The notes: generated from the letters alone by a model not told the origin. A DNA stretch of 64,000 nt from CAVOJY01 sp963696405 (GCA_963696405.1 CAVOJY010000007.1:186001-250000); one strand, 5' to 3'; shown: positions 53,052 to 63,334, counted from the first letter of the stretch. Numbers and translations: made by a program.

Positions 53052-54322
53052 TTACGCGGCCAGGCCGTAGCGGCGGTCGACGTAGTCGTCGAGGATCGCG
53101 ATGAACTCCGCGACGATCCCCTCCCCCCGCAGCGTGGTGCGCAGCGCGCCGTCCACGTAGACGGGCGCGACCGGCTCCTCGAACGTGCCGGGCAGGCTGA
53201 TGCCGATGTCGGCGTGCTTCGACTCGCCGGGTCCGTTCACCACGCAGCCCATCACCGCCACGCGCAGCTCCTCCACGCCCGGATAGCGCGTCTTCCACTC
53301 GGGCATCCGGTCCGCGCAGGTGGCCCTGGATCGCCTCGGCCATCTCCTGGAAGAACGTGCTGGTCGTGCGGCCGCAGCCGGGGCACGCGGAGACCTGCGG
53401 CACGAAGCTGCGCAGCCCCAGCGACTGCAGGATCTGCTGGGCGACGCGGACCTCTTCGGCCCGGTCGCCGCCCGGGGCGGGCGTCAGCGAGACCCGGATA
53501 GTGTCGCCGATGCCCTCGGCGAGGAGGAGGGAGAGGCCGGCCGACGAGGCCACGATGCCCTTCATGCCCATGCCCGCCTCGGTGAGGCCCAGGTGGAGCG
53601 GGTAGTCGCAGCGCGCCGCCAAGCGCCGGTACACGTCGACCAGGTCCCGGACGCCCGACACCTTGGCCGAGAGGATGATGCGGTCGTGGGGCAGGCCGGT
53701 CTCCTCCGCCAGCTCGGCGGAGCGGAGCGCAGACGACACCATCGCCTCGATCATCACGTCGCGGGCGGGTCGAGGCTCCGGGAGACGGCCGTTCTCGTCC
53801 ATCAGGTCGGCCAGCAGCGCCTGGTCGAGCGAGCCCCAGTTCACCCCGATGCGGACGGGCTTCCCGTTCTCGACCGCGACCCGCACGATGGCCCGGAAGT
53901 TCGCGTCGTGGTGGCGCTTCACCCCGACGTTGCCGGGGTTGATGCGGTACTTGGCGAGCGCCGCGGGCCATCTCCGGGAACTCGACCAGCAGCTGGTGGC
54001 CGTTGTAGTGGAAGTCGCCGACGATCGGGAACGCCGATGCCGAGGTCGCGCAGCTTGCGGCGATCTCCGGGACGGCCCGCGCGGCCGCGTCGTTGTTCAC
54101 GGTGATCCGGACCAGCTCGCTGCCGGCATGAGCGAGCGCCGCCACCTGGAGGGCCGTGGCGTCGGCGTCCGCCGTGTCGGTGTTGGTCATCGACTGGACG
54201 ACGACCGGGTGAGCGGAGCCGACCGGTACGCCCCCGACGAGGACGGTGGGAGTCGACCGGCGCAGGGCGAGTGCGGGGCGCGGGGGCGGAACCTCCGGTG
54301 GTGCCTCGGGCGCCTCCGTCAC
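53052..54322 (-). CDS. ispG: 4-hydroxy-3-methylbut-2-en-1-yl diphosphate synthase, multiply frameshifted
   Basis: Penultimate MEP-pathway enzyme, Fe-S dependent. Pieces in three frames: STPTVLVGGVPVGSAHPVVV with QSMTNTDTADADATALQV, then KLRDLGIGV, PIVGDFHYNGHQLLVEFP, then RIGVNWGSLDQALLADLMDE, SACPGCGRTTSTFFQ (two cluster Cys), then MGCVVNGPGESKHADIGISL (third Cys). Four single-base changes (about 53309, 53961, 54030 and 54058) are needed to read it through; two of them compensate each other. The GTG at 54322 overlaps the rseP stop. All key residues are present once corrected, so I take it as a functional gene with sequence errors. Confidence 0.88.
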
Positions 54323-55407
54323 GCGCCGATGCCCCCCCGGACGATGTCGAAGTAGCTGACCCACAGGATGAAGGCCATGAGCAGGAGGAAGCCGATGAAG
54401 TAGGTCGCGCGCTCCAGGCGGACGTTGATCCGGTTCCGGGTCGACGGCCTGGATGAGGGCGACCGCCACGCGCCCGCCGTCGAGGGGCGGGAACGGCAGG
54501 ATGTTCACCACGGCCAGGTTCGCCGAGAGGACCGCGACGAGCCAGAAGAGGACGACCGGCGGCGCCTGGGTCCGCACGGTCCCGATCGCCTGCGCAATGC
54601 CGATCGGGCCGGACACCGGCGGGGCTGAGCCGGGGTCGCTCACCACGGACACCACGAGGTCGCGGAGCGCGCCGAGCACCATGCCGCAGGCTTCGACCGT
54701 GCGCTGCGCGCCGATGCGGATCGCGTCCAGCGGGGAGCGCTGGACGGTGTCGCCCAGAACGAAGCGGGCGCCGATGCCGAGGGCGCCTTTGCCCGCGGCC
54801 ACGTCCTCCGCGCCGCGGAGGGTCACCGGCAGGTCCTCCGCCTGGCCCGAGGCGCGCTCGACGGTGAGCGTGACCTGCTGTCCGGCACGGTCGCGCATGT
54901 ATGCGGTGGGGGCCAGGTTGTCAAAGTACGGGAAGGTCCGTCCGTCCACCTTCGTGATGACGTCGCCCTCGACCAGGCCGATCGAGGCTGCCGGCGACCC
55001 GGCGGAGACCGAATTCGACGCGCGTCTCGGCCACCGGCTCGAACGTCCACGCGATGACCGTGAAGATGACGAAGGCGAGCGGCAAGGTTCATCACGACGC
55101 CGGCGACGAGGATGGCCAGCCGCTTGCCGAGCCCCTGGCGAACGAAGGCCCGCGGGTCCTCGCTTTCGCCCTCCTCCCCCTCCATCCGGACGAAGCCACC
55201 CAGCGGAAGCCAGTTCAGCGTGTATTCCGTCTCCCCGTCACTTCCCAGGCGGGCCAGGCGGGGCGGGAACCCGACGCCGAACTCGTGGACCCGGACGCCC
55301 GTCAGGCGCGCCACGACAAAGTGGCCCACCTCGTGGACGAGCACGAGGACGACGAGGATGGCCAGGAACAGCGCGATCGTGAGCGTGGTGTCGAATAGCC
55401 CGCTCAC
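54319..55407 (-). CDS. rseP: RseP-type intramembrane site-2 metalloprotease, multiply frameshifted
   Basis: M50 protease that cleaves within the membrane in regulated proteolysis. LVLVHEVGHFVVARLTGVRV carries the zinc HExxH. TLNWLPLGGFVRMEGEEG and AILVAGVVMNL follow. A PDZ domain reads, after correction, SAGSPAASIGLVEGDVITKV; ILPFPPLDGGR supplies the third ligand region and GFLLLMAFILWVSYFDIVRG the last helix. Single extra bases at about 54439, 55009 and 55080 break the frame. The GTG at 55407 overlaps the dxr stop; the corrected stop overlaps ispG. The dxr-rseP-ispG order is conserved. Confidence 0.88.
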
Positions 55408-56615
55408 GTGGTCGCTCCCGGGTGTGCCGTCTCGCACCACGCCCGGACCTCGCGGTCGAGTGCGACCAGGTCGTCCAGCGATGGCATCTCTTGTCCTCTC
55501 CCGTCACCGAACCGATCGATTGCAGTCGCGACCAGCCCGCTGATTGCGGGGAAGCCGAGGGTGCCGGCCAGGAACCGCGAGACGGCCACCTCGTCGGCCG
55601 CGATGAGCGTGGCGCTTGCCCACGGCCCCCGCCGGCAGGCGTCGCGCGCGATCTGCACGGCCGGGAAGACGGACTCGTCGGGGACGCCGAACTCGAGGGC
55701 GGTAAGCTCGTCGAGGCGGAGCCGCCGCCCGGGCGAGGGGTGCCGCGCCGGGAAGGTCAGGGCGTACTGGATCGGGACGCGCATGTCGGGTTGTCCGAGC
55801 TGAGCCTTGATGGATCCGTCGACGAACTCGACGGCGGAATGGACGATGCTCTGAGGATGGATCACCACGGTGATCTGGTCCAGGCCCACATCGTACAGCC
55901 GGTTCGCCTCGATGACCTCCAGGCCCTTGTTCATCAGGGTCGCGGAGTCGATCGTGATCTTGGCCCCCATGCTCCACGTCGGGTGAGCGAGCGCGTCTCG
56001 CGGTGTCACCCGGGCAAGATCGGCCATGGTGGCTCCGTGGAACGGCCCGCCGGACGAAGTCAGCCAGAGCCGCTCGATCGCCGCCGGGTCCTCGCCGGTG
56101 AGGCACTGCCAGATGGCGGAGTGCTCGGAGTCGATCGGGCGCAGCCAGGCGAGCGGGCTCGCGTACGGGTCGCGTGGGTCGCGGGAGGCCACGTGGGCGG
56201 CCGCCTGACGGGCGAGCGGCATGGCGAGGTGGCCGCCGCTGACGAGCGTCTCCTTGTTCGCCGTGGCGACCACCTTCCCCGCGGCGAGCGCAGCCAGGAC
56301 GGGCCCGAGACTGACCACGCCGCCGGTGGCGACCACGACGAGATCGATGTCATCGCGAGTCGCCAGCATGGTCAGTGCATCGTCGGACTGCTCCACGGCC
56401 GTCCCGGCAGGCAGGTCGAGCGACGCGCGGCCCGTGGCGTCGGCAAGAGCGACGACGCGCGGCCGGAGAACGGCTGCCTGGGACTCGAGGGTGCGTGCGT
56501 CCCGTCCGGTAGCGAGCGCAACGACGCTGAAACGGTCGCCGAGAGCGGCGAGCACCTCGACGGCCTGGCGCCCGATTGAGCCGGTCGACCCGAGGAGAGC
56601 GACGCGCACTGGCAT
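55404..56615 (-). CDS. dxr: 1-deoxy-D-xylulose 5-phosphate reductoisomerase
   Basis: Committed step of the MEP isoprenoid pathway. NADPH fold VALLGSTGSIGRQAVEVL; ATANKETLVSGG; metal/substrate site PIDSEHSAIWQCL; LTSSGGPFHG; ALAHPTWSMGAKITIDSATL then MNKGLEVIEA. The length is 403 residues from the ATG at 56615; a start at 56696 would overlap cdsA. It lies between cdsA and rseP as in many bacteria. Confidence 0.96.
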   Translation of the reverse strand: MPVRVALLGSTGSIGRQAVEVLAALGDRFSVVALATGRDARTLESQAAVLRPRVVALADATGRASLDLPAGTAVEQSDDALTMLATRDDIDLVVVATGGVVSLGPVLAALAAGKVVATANKETLVSGGHLAMPLARQAAAHVASRDPRDPYASPLAWLRPIDSEHSAIWQCLTGEDPAAIERLWLTSSGGPFHGATMADLARVTPRDALAHPTWSMGAKITIDSATLMNKGLEVIEANRLYDVGLDQITVVIHPQSIVHSAVEFVDGSIKAQLGQPDMRVPIQYALTFPARHPSPGRRLRLDELTALEFGVPDESVFPAVQIARDACRRGPWASATLIAADEVAVSRFLAGTLGFPAISGLVATAIDRFGDGRGQEMPSLDDLVALDREVRAWCETAHPGATT

Positions 56616-56673
56616 GCCGTCCGCCGGCGTGGCACCCGGGGGCGTGGCGCTACGGGACGCGGACCCGGCCGGA

Positions 56674-57501
56674 TCAGAGGCTGACGACGGCGACATAGAA
56701 CGCCACGGCCGGGGCGGCGAAGAGGAACGAGTCGATCCGGTCAAGCATGCCGCCGTGGCCCGGGAAGAGTGTGCCCGAGTCCTTCACACCGCTTGCGCGC
56801 TTCAGGACGGACTCGGCGAGGTCGCCGGCCTGCGCGGTCACCGCGATGAGCGGCCCGAGTGCGAGCGCCTCGAGCGGTGAGCGGCCGAGCCCCCACAGCA
56901 CGAGCGCGCTGACCGCGGTGGCGCCCACGATCCCGCCGATGACGCCTTCCCACGTCTTCTTCGGCGAGATGTGCGGGATGAACTTGTGCCGGCCCAGGAG
57001 CCGCCCGGTCGCGTAGGCGGCGGAGTCGTAGGTCCAGACGCCTGCCACGAGCGCGATGAGCCAGGCGCGGCCGCCGCCGAACCAGGCGAGCGGTGCGTCG
57101 GCGGGCAGCGGCGGGTCGAGGACGAGGATGCGGAGGACGAACGCCAGCAGGCCGACATAGGCCGCCCCGAACACGGTCCGTACCCAGGCCTCCGCGCCGT
57201 CGCCCGGGTCCGCCCACCGGAACGCGACGATGGCGGCAAGGATGACGCTCCCGGCGGGGACGTACGCCCCCAGGGGCAGGTCGGCGGGGAGGGCGCCGCT
57301 CGCCGTGACCGCCAGGGCGAGGAGGATGCCAAGGAGAGGCAGCACCGGGCGACCGTCCCGGCCGAGCATGGCGAACGCCTCGCGCGCCGCGAGGATGGCC
57401 ACGAGCAGGATGAGCGCCACGAGCCAGGGCGTGCCGAGCAGGAAGGCCCCGACGATGACCGGGACGAGGATGACAGCCGTGAGAAGCCGCTGCCCGAGCA
57501 T
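56674..57501 (-). CDS. cdsA: Phosphatidate cytidylyltransferase
   Basis: Integral membrane enzyme making CDP-diacylglycerol. About eight membrane helices are visible (the first is LLTAVILVPVIVGAFLLG). The signature near the C-terminus is SVLKRASGVKDSGTLFPGHG then GMLDRIDSFLFA, with the catalytic Asp residues. HISPKKTWEGVIGGIVGA is also typical. The length is 275 residues. It starts 5 nt after the uppS stop. Confidence 0.96.
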   Translation of the reverse strand: MLGQRLLTAVILVPVIVGAFLLGTPWLVALILLVAILAAREAFAMLGRDGRPVLPLLGILLALAVTASGALPADLPLGAYVPAGSVILAAIVAFRWADPGDGAEAWVRTVFGAAYVGLLAFVLRILVLDPPLPADAPLAWFGGGRAWLIALVAGVWTYDSAAYATGRLLGRHKFIPHISPKKTWEGVIGGIVGATAVSALVLWGLGRSPLEALALGPLIAVTAQAGDLAESVLKRASGVKDSGTLFPGHGGMLDRIDSFLFAAPAVAFYVAVVSL

Positions 57502-57506
57502 GTCCG

Positions 57507-58256
57507 TCAGCGCCCGAAGCGCCGAGTTCGGCGCGCGTACTCGGCGAGTGCGGCGTCGAACTGGGCGGCCCCGAAGTCCGGCCAGAGGACATCGGTGAAG
57601 CAGAGCTCGGCGTAGGCGGCCTGCCAGATGAGGAAGTTGCTCAGGCGCTGCTCGCCGCCGGTCCGCAACAGCAGATCTGGGTCGGGGATGCCCGCGGTGT
57701 AGAGGCGACCGGCGAGAGCTGTTTCGTCGATCGCCTCCGCGGGCAGCCGCTCCTCCGCCAGCCGGCGCACAGCGTCCACGATCTCCGAGCGGCCCGAGTA
57801 GTTGAAGGCAACGTTCAGGAGCAGCCGATCGCCCTCGCGTGTCGCGTCCAGGCCGTGCAGGATGGAGGCGCGGGTCTCATCGGGCAGCTCGTCGAGCCGC
57901 CCCAGGAGCTGGACCCTGACGCCCTGGCTCGCCAGCTGGTCCGTCTCGCTGAGGATGGCGGAGCGCAGAAGGTCGAAGAGGGCCCGGACTTCCTCGGGGG
58001 CGCGACCCCAGTTCTCCCGGCTGAACGCGTAGAGCGACAGCACCCCGACACCCCGCTCGACGGCACGGACCACAACACGTCGAACGGCCTGCACGCCTGC
58101 CGAATGACCCTCGGCCTCGCTGACGCCGTGCGCCCGGGCCCAGCGCCGGTTGCCGTCCATGATGATCGCGACGTGGTGCGGGATGGCGTCGGCAATCGGT
58201 TCGCCGATCGCTGCGGCGGGTGACTCGGAAGAACGGGTCCTCTCGCCTGGTTGCAT
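57507..58256 (-). CDS. uppS: Undecaprenyl diphosphate synthase
   Basis: cis-Prenyltransferase making the lipid carrier for wall synthesis. HHVAIIMDGNRRWARAHGVS holds the catalytic Asp; YAFSRENWGRAPEEV, LLNVAFNYSGRSEIVDA and LLLRTGGEQRLSNFLIWQAA are conserved. The length is 249 residues with about 25 extra N-terminal residues. It uses IPP made by the dxr/ispG pathway encoded just downstream. Confidence 0.97.
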   Translation of the reverse strand: MQPGERTRSSESPAAAIGEPIADAIPHHVAIIMDGNRRWARAHGVSEAEGHSAGVQAVRRVVVRAVERGVGVLSLYAFSRENWGRAPEEVRALFDLLRSAILSETDQLASQGVRVQLLGRLDELPDETRASILHGLDATREGDRLLLNVAFNYSGRSEIVDAVRRLAEERLPAEAIDETALAGRLYTAGIPDPDLLLRTGGEQRLSNFLIWQAAYAELCFTDVLWPDFGAAQFDAALAEYARRTRRFGR

Positions 58257-58332
58257 GGTGCCTCGAGTGATAGCCGGCGTGCCGGCGCCCTGGGCGCCGC
58301 CTCGCCGGTCGGGCTCGCGGGATCCCGGGTCC

Positions 58333-58890
58333 CTAGACCTCCAGGATCTCCTGCTCCTTCGCCTTGCCGTGGCGGTCGATCTCGGCGATCCAGTGGTCAG
58401 TCACCTTCTGGAGGTGCTCCAGCTCGCGGTGCGCCTCGTCCGAGCCGGTCGCGCCGTCATGCTCCTCGAGCTTGATCTCGTCGGCGGCCTCGCGTCGCAG
58501 GTTGCGTACCTCGACTCGCGCCTCCTCCATCCGCTTGTGGACGGACTTCACGAGATCGCGCCGCCGTTCCTCGGTGAGCGGCGGGATGTTGAGCCGCACG
58601 ACCGTGCCATCAACGTTCGGCGTCAGTCCGAGCTCGCTCTTGAGGATGGCCTTCTCGATGGCGCCGAGCGCCGACCGGTCCCAGGGCTGGATGACGATCG
58701 CATGCGGCTCCGGCACGCTGATCCCGGCCAGCTGGTTGAGCGGCGTCGGCGCCCCGTAGTACTCGACGGTCAGGCGCTCGACGAGGGCCGTCGACGCGCG
58801 TCCCGTCCGCACGGTCGTGAAGTCCCGGACCATGACGTCAACCGCTCGAGCCATCTTCGGCTCGATCTGTTCCACGGCCTGGCTGCTCAC
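58333..58890 (-). CDS. frr: Ribosome recycling factor
   Basis: Splits the post-termination ribosome with EF-G. TVRTGRASTALVERLTVEYY, TPLNQLAGISVPEPHAIVIQ, DRSALGAIEKAILKSELGL and PPLTEERRRDLVKSVHKRME are diagnostic. The GTG at 58890 overlaps the pyrH stop (GTGA) and gives exactly 185 residues, the family norm. Confidence 0.97.
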   Translation of the reverse strand: MSSQAVEQIEPKMARAVDVMVRDFTTVRTGRASTALVERLTVEYYGAPTPLNQLAGISVPEPHAIVIQPWDRSALGAIEKAILKSELGLTPNVDGTVVRLNIPPLTEERRRDLVKSVHKRMEEARVEVRNLRREAADEIKLEEHDGATGSDEAHRELEHLQKVTDHWIAEIDRHGKAKEQEILEV

Positions 58891-59659
58891 GCGTTCGCAC
58901 CTCCACTGATGAGCGTTCCGACCGGCTCGCCGAGGGCGGCGTTGCGGATATTGTCCTTCGTGTTGAGGTTGAAAACGATGATCGGCAGGTTGTTCTCCAT
59001 GCACAGCGACACAGCCGTTGCGTCGAGTACTTGGAGTCGCTCCGTCAGGACGTCCGTGTAGGTGAGCTGATCGTAGCGTCGCGCATCTGGGTGTTTCAGG
59101 GGGTCAGCGGTGTAGACGCCGTCAACCTTGGTGGCCTTGAGAATCACCTCTGCCCCGATCTCGACGGCGCGCAGGGCAGCGGCCGTGTCGGTCGTGAAGT
59201 AGGGGTTGCCGGTGCCGGCGGCGAGGATGATCGCCCTGCGCTTCTCGAGATGGCGAACCGCCCGTCGCCTGATGTACGGCTCGGCCACCTCGTTCATGGC
59301 GATCGCGCTCATCACGCGGGTGGCGATCCCTTCCTTCTCCAGGGCATCCTGGAGGGCCAGCGCATTCATCACGGTGGCGAGCATGCCGATGTAGTCGCCG
59401 GTGGCGCGATCCATTCCCTTGGCCGCGGCCGCCAGGCCCCGGAAGATGTTCCCGCCCCCGACCACGATGGCGACCTCGATGCCGAGAGCGTGTACCTCCG
59501 CGACCTGCCTCGCGATGGACGCGCAGTACACGGGGTCGACGCCGTAGGCGCGCTCACCGAGGAGCGCCTCACCGGACAGCTTGAGGAGGATCCGCGTATA
59601 GCGCGGCCGTCCGGCTGCGCCAGCCGGTCCGGGCAGCCCGGACGGGCCGGAGGTGGCCG

Positions 59660-59663
<4 letters not shown>
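58887..59663 (-). CDS. pyrH: UMP kinase
   Basis: Hexameric amino-acid-kinase-fold enzyme phosphorylating UMP. RILLKLSGEALLG, IVVGGGNIFRGLAAAAKGMD, AAGTGNPYFTTDTAAALRA and ILKATKVDGVYTADP are characteristic. The GTG at 59663 overlaps the tsf stop (GTGA). The length is 258 residues including a short Gly/Pro-rich N-extension. Confidence 0.97.
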
Positions 59664-60268
<605 letters not shown>

Positions 60269-60335
60269 CCCTGTGGCTCGCCCTTTCGTGGTGTGTAGCG
60301 GCGTCCTTGGTTGTCGGGGCTCGCGTGCGCGGCGC

Positions 60336-61250
60336 TCAGGCCTCGGCGGGCGGCGCAGCGACGAGTTCTTCCTCGTCGACCGCGACGGCGGGCCGCCGGC
60401 CGCGCCCGGGTGCAGCCGGCGCCTCGGGAAGCAGCGCGTCATCCTCCGGCTCGGGCTCGAACGTGAGCGTGCCGCCTCCGGCGGCCATGGCACTCAGAAG
60501 CTCCTCGCCGGCGGTCTCGTCCACCGACTCCGCCACGACCTCGGGCTCCGCCTCCATCCGGGTCGAGCGGTCGGTCTGGCCGGCCACGGCAGCGCTGGCG
60601 ATGACACCGCAGAGCAGGCGGATGGCGCGGATGGCGTCGTCGTTTGCCGGGATGATGAAGTCCAGGTCGTCGGGGTCGACGTTCGTGTCGCCCGTGCCGA
60701 TGACGGGGATCTCGAGCTTGCGGGCCTCGGTCACCGCGATCCGCTCGCGATGAGGATCGATCACGAACACGGCCCCCGGCAGCCTCTTCATGCGCCGCAT
60801 TCCCGTGAGGGTCCGCTGCAGGCGGGCCAGCTGGTCCTGGAGGCGCGTCGCCTCCTTCTTTGTCATCCGCTCGAAGTCGCCGTTGATCTGTCGCGCCTCG
60901 AGTTGCTCGAGAAGGGCAAGCCGCTTCTTGATGGTCACGAAGTTCGTGAGCATGCCGCCCAGCCACCGCTGGTTGACGTACGGCTGACCGGCGCGGGTGG
61001 CCTCCTCGGCGATCGGTTCCTGGGCCTGCTTCTTCGTGCCGACGAAGAGGATCGCGTCGCCGTGGCCGGTTGTCTGCCGCACGAAGTCGACGGCGGCGTC
61101 GAGGCGCTCAACGGTCTGGGCGAGGTCGATGATGTGGATCCCGTTGCGCTCCGCGAAGATGTACGGGCGCATCTTCGGGTTCCACCGGCGCGTCTGGTGG
61201 CCGAAATGAACCCCGGCCTCCAGGAGTTCGCGCATGGAGACGGCTGGCAT
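60336..61250 (-). CDS. rpsB: Ribosomal protein S2
   Basis: 30S protein. LLEAGVHFGHQTRRWNPKMR, IFAERNGIHIIDLAQT, QRWLGGMLTNFVTIKKRL and the C-terminal PVIGTGDTNVDPDDLDFIIP are diagnostic. At 304 residues it has a roughly 75-residue acidic/Ala-rich C-terminal extension beyond the usual end. GGAGG precedes the ATG at 61250. The leader contains two hairpins that may mediate autoregulation. Confidence 0.97.
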   Translation of the reverse strand: MPAVSMRELLEAGVHFGHQTRRWNPKMRPYIFAERNGIHIIDLAQTVERLDAAVDFVRQTTGHGDAILFVGTKKQAQEPIAEEATRAGQPYVNQRWLGGMLTNFVTIKKRLALLEQLEARQINGDFERMTKKEATRLQDQLARLQRTLTGMRRMKRLPGAVFVIDPHRERIAVTEARKLEIPVIGTGDTNVDPDDLDFIIPANDDAIRAIRLLCGVIASAAVAGQTDRSTRMEAEPEVVAESVDETAGEELLSAMAAGGGTLTFEPEPEDDALLPEAPAAPGRGRRPAVAVDEEELVAAPPAEA

Positions 61251-61298
61251 GAGTCCTCCCTGTCGGTTGCGTCCTCCGCAGGCCTCGGGTCCACGAAC

Positions 61299-61369
61299 CC
61301 CGGCCCGCTCGGGCCGGGACACCGCCGTGGAGAGCAACCCGCGTGTGTGATCCGTGGAGCACGCCACGG
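61299..61369 (-). promoter_or_regulatory. rpsB 5' leader hairpins
   Basis: Two perfect hairpins lie in the roughly 140-nt leader: an 8-bp GC stem (61299-61306 with 61311-61318, 4-nt loop) and a 6-bp stem CCGTGG/CCACGG (61352-61357 with 61364-61369). Position and structure suit an r-protein leader; there is no direct evidence. Confidence 0.4.
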
Positions 61370-61396
61370 TCGGCCGCCGTCGCGGCAGCGTCGGGG

Positions 61397-61405
61397 AGTC
61401 TAGCA
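61397..61405 (-). promoter_or_regulatory. Extended -10 promoter for rpsB-tsf-pyrH-frr
   Basis: TGCTAGACT on the minus strand, identical to the ruvB element. It sits in the spacer between yraN and rpsB. No -35 is recognised. Confidence 0.55.
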
Positions 61406-61442
61406 CAGGGCTCACACCGGACCACCCGGGAGCGCCGGGATG

Positions 61443-61922
61443 CTACCCCGGCTCGAGGCCCCGCAGGTGGCGGATCGAGGGACCACCGGCGCCGGGCGCG
61501 ATCCGCGGCGCGTCGTCGATGGCGACCAGGTCGACCCGCCAGCGCAGGCGGGGCAGCGTGGTTCCGTCGGGCAGGACGCCTGCCGTGGTGAGCGTCGACA
61601 TGGCTCGATAGAGGCGCGCGACCTTGCGGCGATCGACGCTCTCCTCGGGCGTGCCGTACAGCGACGACGACCGCAGGCGCACCTCGACCGCGACCAGGAC
61701 GGCCGGTGGCCCGGGATCCACGGCGATGATGTCCAGCTCGTACCGGCCCGTGCGAACCTGCTTCGCCAGAACGCGCCAGCCGATGCTCACCAGGTGCTCG
61801 GCGGCGAGCATCTCCCCGCGCGCGCCCCGGCGCTGGCGCGAGGTGGAGTGGCCACCGGGTTGGATGGCGCGTGCGTCCGCCGCGGACGTGGGGCGCCCGT
61901 CTGGAGCCGGCTGGTCAGCCAC
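61443..61922 (-). CDS. UPF0102/YraN-family putative endonuclease
   Basis: A 159-residue protein with the restriction-endonuclease-like YraN fold: RGARGEMLAAEHLVSIGWRV, RYELDIIAVD then VAVEVRLRSSSLYGTPEESV, which holds the D/E-x-K-like positions (EVR in place of the usual EVK). The GTG at 61922 overlaps the rnhB stop by 8 bp, the conserved rnhB-yraN pairing. The cellular role is not established. Confidence 0.88.
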   Translation of the reverse strand: MADQPAPDGRPTSAADARAIQPGGHSTSRQRRGARGEMLAAEHLVSIGWRVLAKQVRTGRYELDIIAVDPGPPAVLVAVEVRLRSSSLYGTPEESVDRRKVARLYRAMSTLTTAGVLPDGTTLPRLRWRVDLVAIDDAPRIAPGAGGPSIRHLRGLEPG

Positions 61923-62808
61923 GGCTCTCACCGTCGAGCACCTCGTCGGTTCCCTCCCCCGTTGTCGGGTTCGATTCCTGCCAGAGGTCGAGCTGGTCAC
62001 CCGTGCGCCCGGCCGCGCCGCCGCCGTCCGGCAGGAAGTCGAGTCTCATGTCTTCGTCTTCTTCGTCCATGCTTGCGCATGTGCCGAACGTCCGGCGGTG
62101 GATGGGGCACATGCCGAGGGATTCGAGCGCCACCCGGTGCTCGGGGCTCGCATAGCCTTTGTGTGTGGCGAACCCGTACCCCGGATAGGCGCGGTCGTAC
62201 TCGATCATCAGCGCGTCCCGGGCCGTCTTGGCCACGACAGAGGCGGCCGCGACCGATGCGCAGAGCCGATCGGCGCCGGGCAGCGACCGCTGGTGCAGCT
62301 CGATGCCGGGGAGGCGGATGGCATCCAGGAGCAGAGCGTCCGGCCGGACGGACAGGCGGGCAGCCGCCAGCTGCGACGCCATGAGGGTCGCCTCGAGGAT
62401 GTTCGTCCGGTCGATCACGTCGGCGTCGACCAGGCCGATCGCCCAGGCCACGGCACGGGCGCGGATCTCGGCGGCCAGCTGCTCACGGGCCGCCGGGTCG
62501 AGGAGCTTCGACTCCCGCAATCCCCCGGGAGCCCAACCGGGCGGGAGGATGACCGCGGCCGCCACGACCGGCCCGGCCAGGCAGCCGCGCCCCACCTCGT
62601 CGATGCCGGCCACGAAGCGGTACCCGCGCCGCCAGAGAGCCTCCTCTTCCGCCCAATCGGGGTCGCGGCGCGGTCGGGCGCCCGGCGGCACCGGGAGGCG
62701 GCCCGACACGGCATAGAGGCTCGGGAACGACTGACCCCGCCGGGGTCCCGGGTCGGATCCGGGTCGGGCGGGGTCGGGGTTTCGGGACGAAGGGCGGGCC
62801 GGCGTCAT
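61915..62808 (-). CDS. rnhB: Ribonuclease HII
   Basis: Removes ribonucleotides from RNA-DNA hybrids. GIDEVGRGCLAGPVVAAAVI carries the DE pair; RESKLLDPAAREQL, DALLLDAIRLPG (Asp) and SVAAASVVAKTARDALM follow, then GYGFATHKGYASPEH. Both ends are extended: about 60 Pro/Arg-rich residues at the N-terminus and about 50 acidic residues at the C-terminus (297 in total). A later start is possible. It follows rplS as in many bacteria. Confidence 0.93.
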   Translation of the reverse strand: MTPARPSSRNPDPARPGSDPGPRRGQSFPSLYAVSGRLPVPPGARPRRDPDWAEEEALWRRGYRFVAGIDEVGRGCLAGPVVAAAVILPPGWAPGGLRESKLLDPAAREQLAAEIRARAVAWAIGLVDADVIDRTNILEATLMASQLAAARLSVRPDALLLDAIRLPGIELHQRSLPGADRLCASVAAASVVAKTARDALMIEYDRAYPGYGFATHKGYASPEHRVALESLGMCPIHRRTFGTCASMDEEDEDMRLDFLPDGGGAAGRTGDQLDLWQESNPTTGEGTDEVLDGESRG

Positions 62809-62827
62809 CGCGCGGCCGCGGGTCGGC

Positions 62828-63191
62828 CTACGACGGCCGCCGCTCGCGCAGGCTGGCGGCCTTGCCCACGCGCTTGCGCAGGAAGTAGAGCTGGGCGCGG
62901 CGAGCGACGCCGTGGCGAACGACCTCGATCTTCTCGATGCGCGGCGAGTTCACCTTGAACGTGCGCTCCACGCCCACCCCGCTGCGGATGCTCCGCACGG
63001 TGATCGAGCGATGGATGCCCCCACCTCGAAGGCGCATGACGGTGCCCTCGAAAACCTGGATGCGCTCCCTGTTTCCTTCGACGACCTTGGCGGATACACG
63101 GACGGTATCGCCGGAGGCAAGCTCGGGCAGGTCGGTCCGGACCTGGTCCGCAGTGATCGATTTCGAGCAGGTTCACAGGGCTGTCACTCAC
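62828..63191 (-). CDS. rplS: Ribosomal protein L19, frameshifted near the N-terminus
   Basis: 50S protein at the subunit interface. After correction the sequence runs VSDSPVNLLESITADQVR, TDLPELASGDTVRVSAKVV, EGNRERIQVFEGTVMRLRGG, then SGVGVERTFKVNSPRIEKIE, a classic L19 of about 120 residues. One extra A at about 63162 breaks the frame after residue 10. Starting instead at the internal ATG 63037 would lose the first half of the fold. The start is GTG. Confidence 0.92.
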
Positions 63192-63257
63192 TCAGCTGGC
63201 AGGCCGGCGGACGCGGGCGCCCGGAAATGGGCCCGAGGCGGGGTCGAACGGAGGCGG

Positions 63258-63266
63258 AGTATAGCA
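63258..63266 (-). promoter_or_regulatory. Extended -10 promoter for rplS
   Basis: TGCTATACT on the minus strand, about 60 nt upstream of the rplS GTG, in the trmD-rplS spacer. It belongs to the shared extended -10 pattern. Confidence 0.5.
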
Positions 63267-63334
63267 CGCGAGGCGGCTCGGTCCGCCGCAGAGCGTCCGC
63301 CGCAGAGGATCGGCGCACGGCCGCGATCAGCCCG

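Noticed and set aside
61960..61985. T-loop-like GGTTCGATTCC suggesting a tRNA
   Set aside because: Flanking bases cannot form a full T-stem or acceptor stem, and the segment is inside the coding tail of rnhB.
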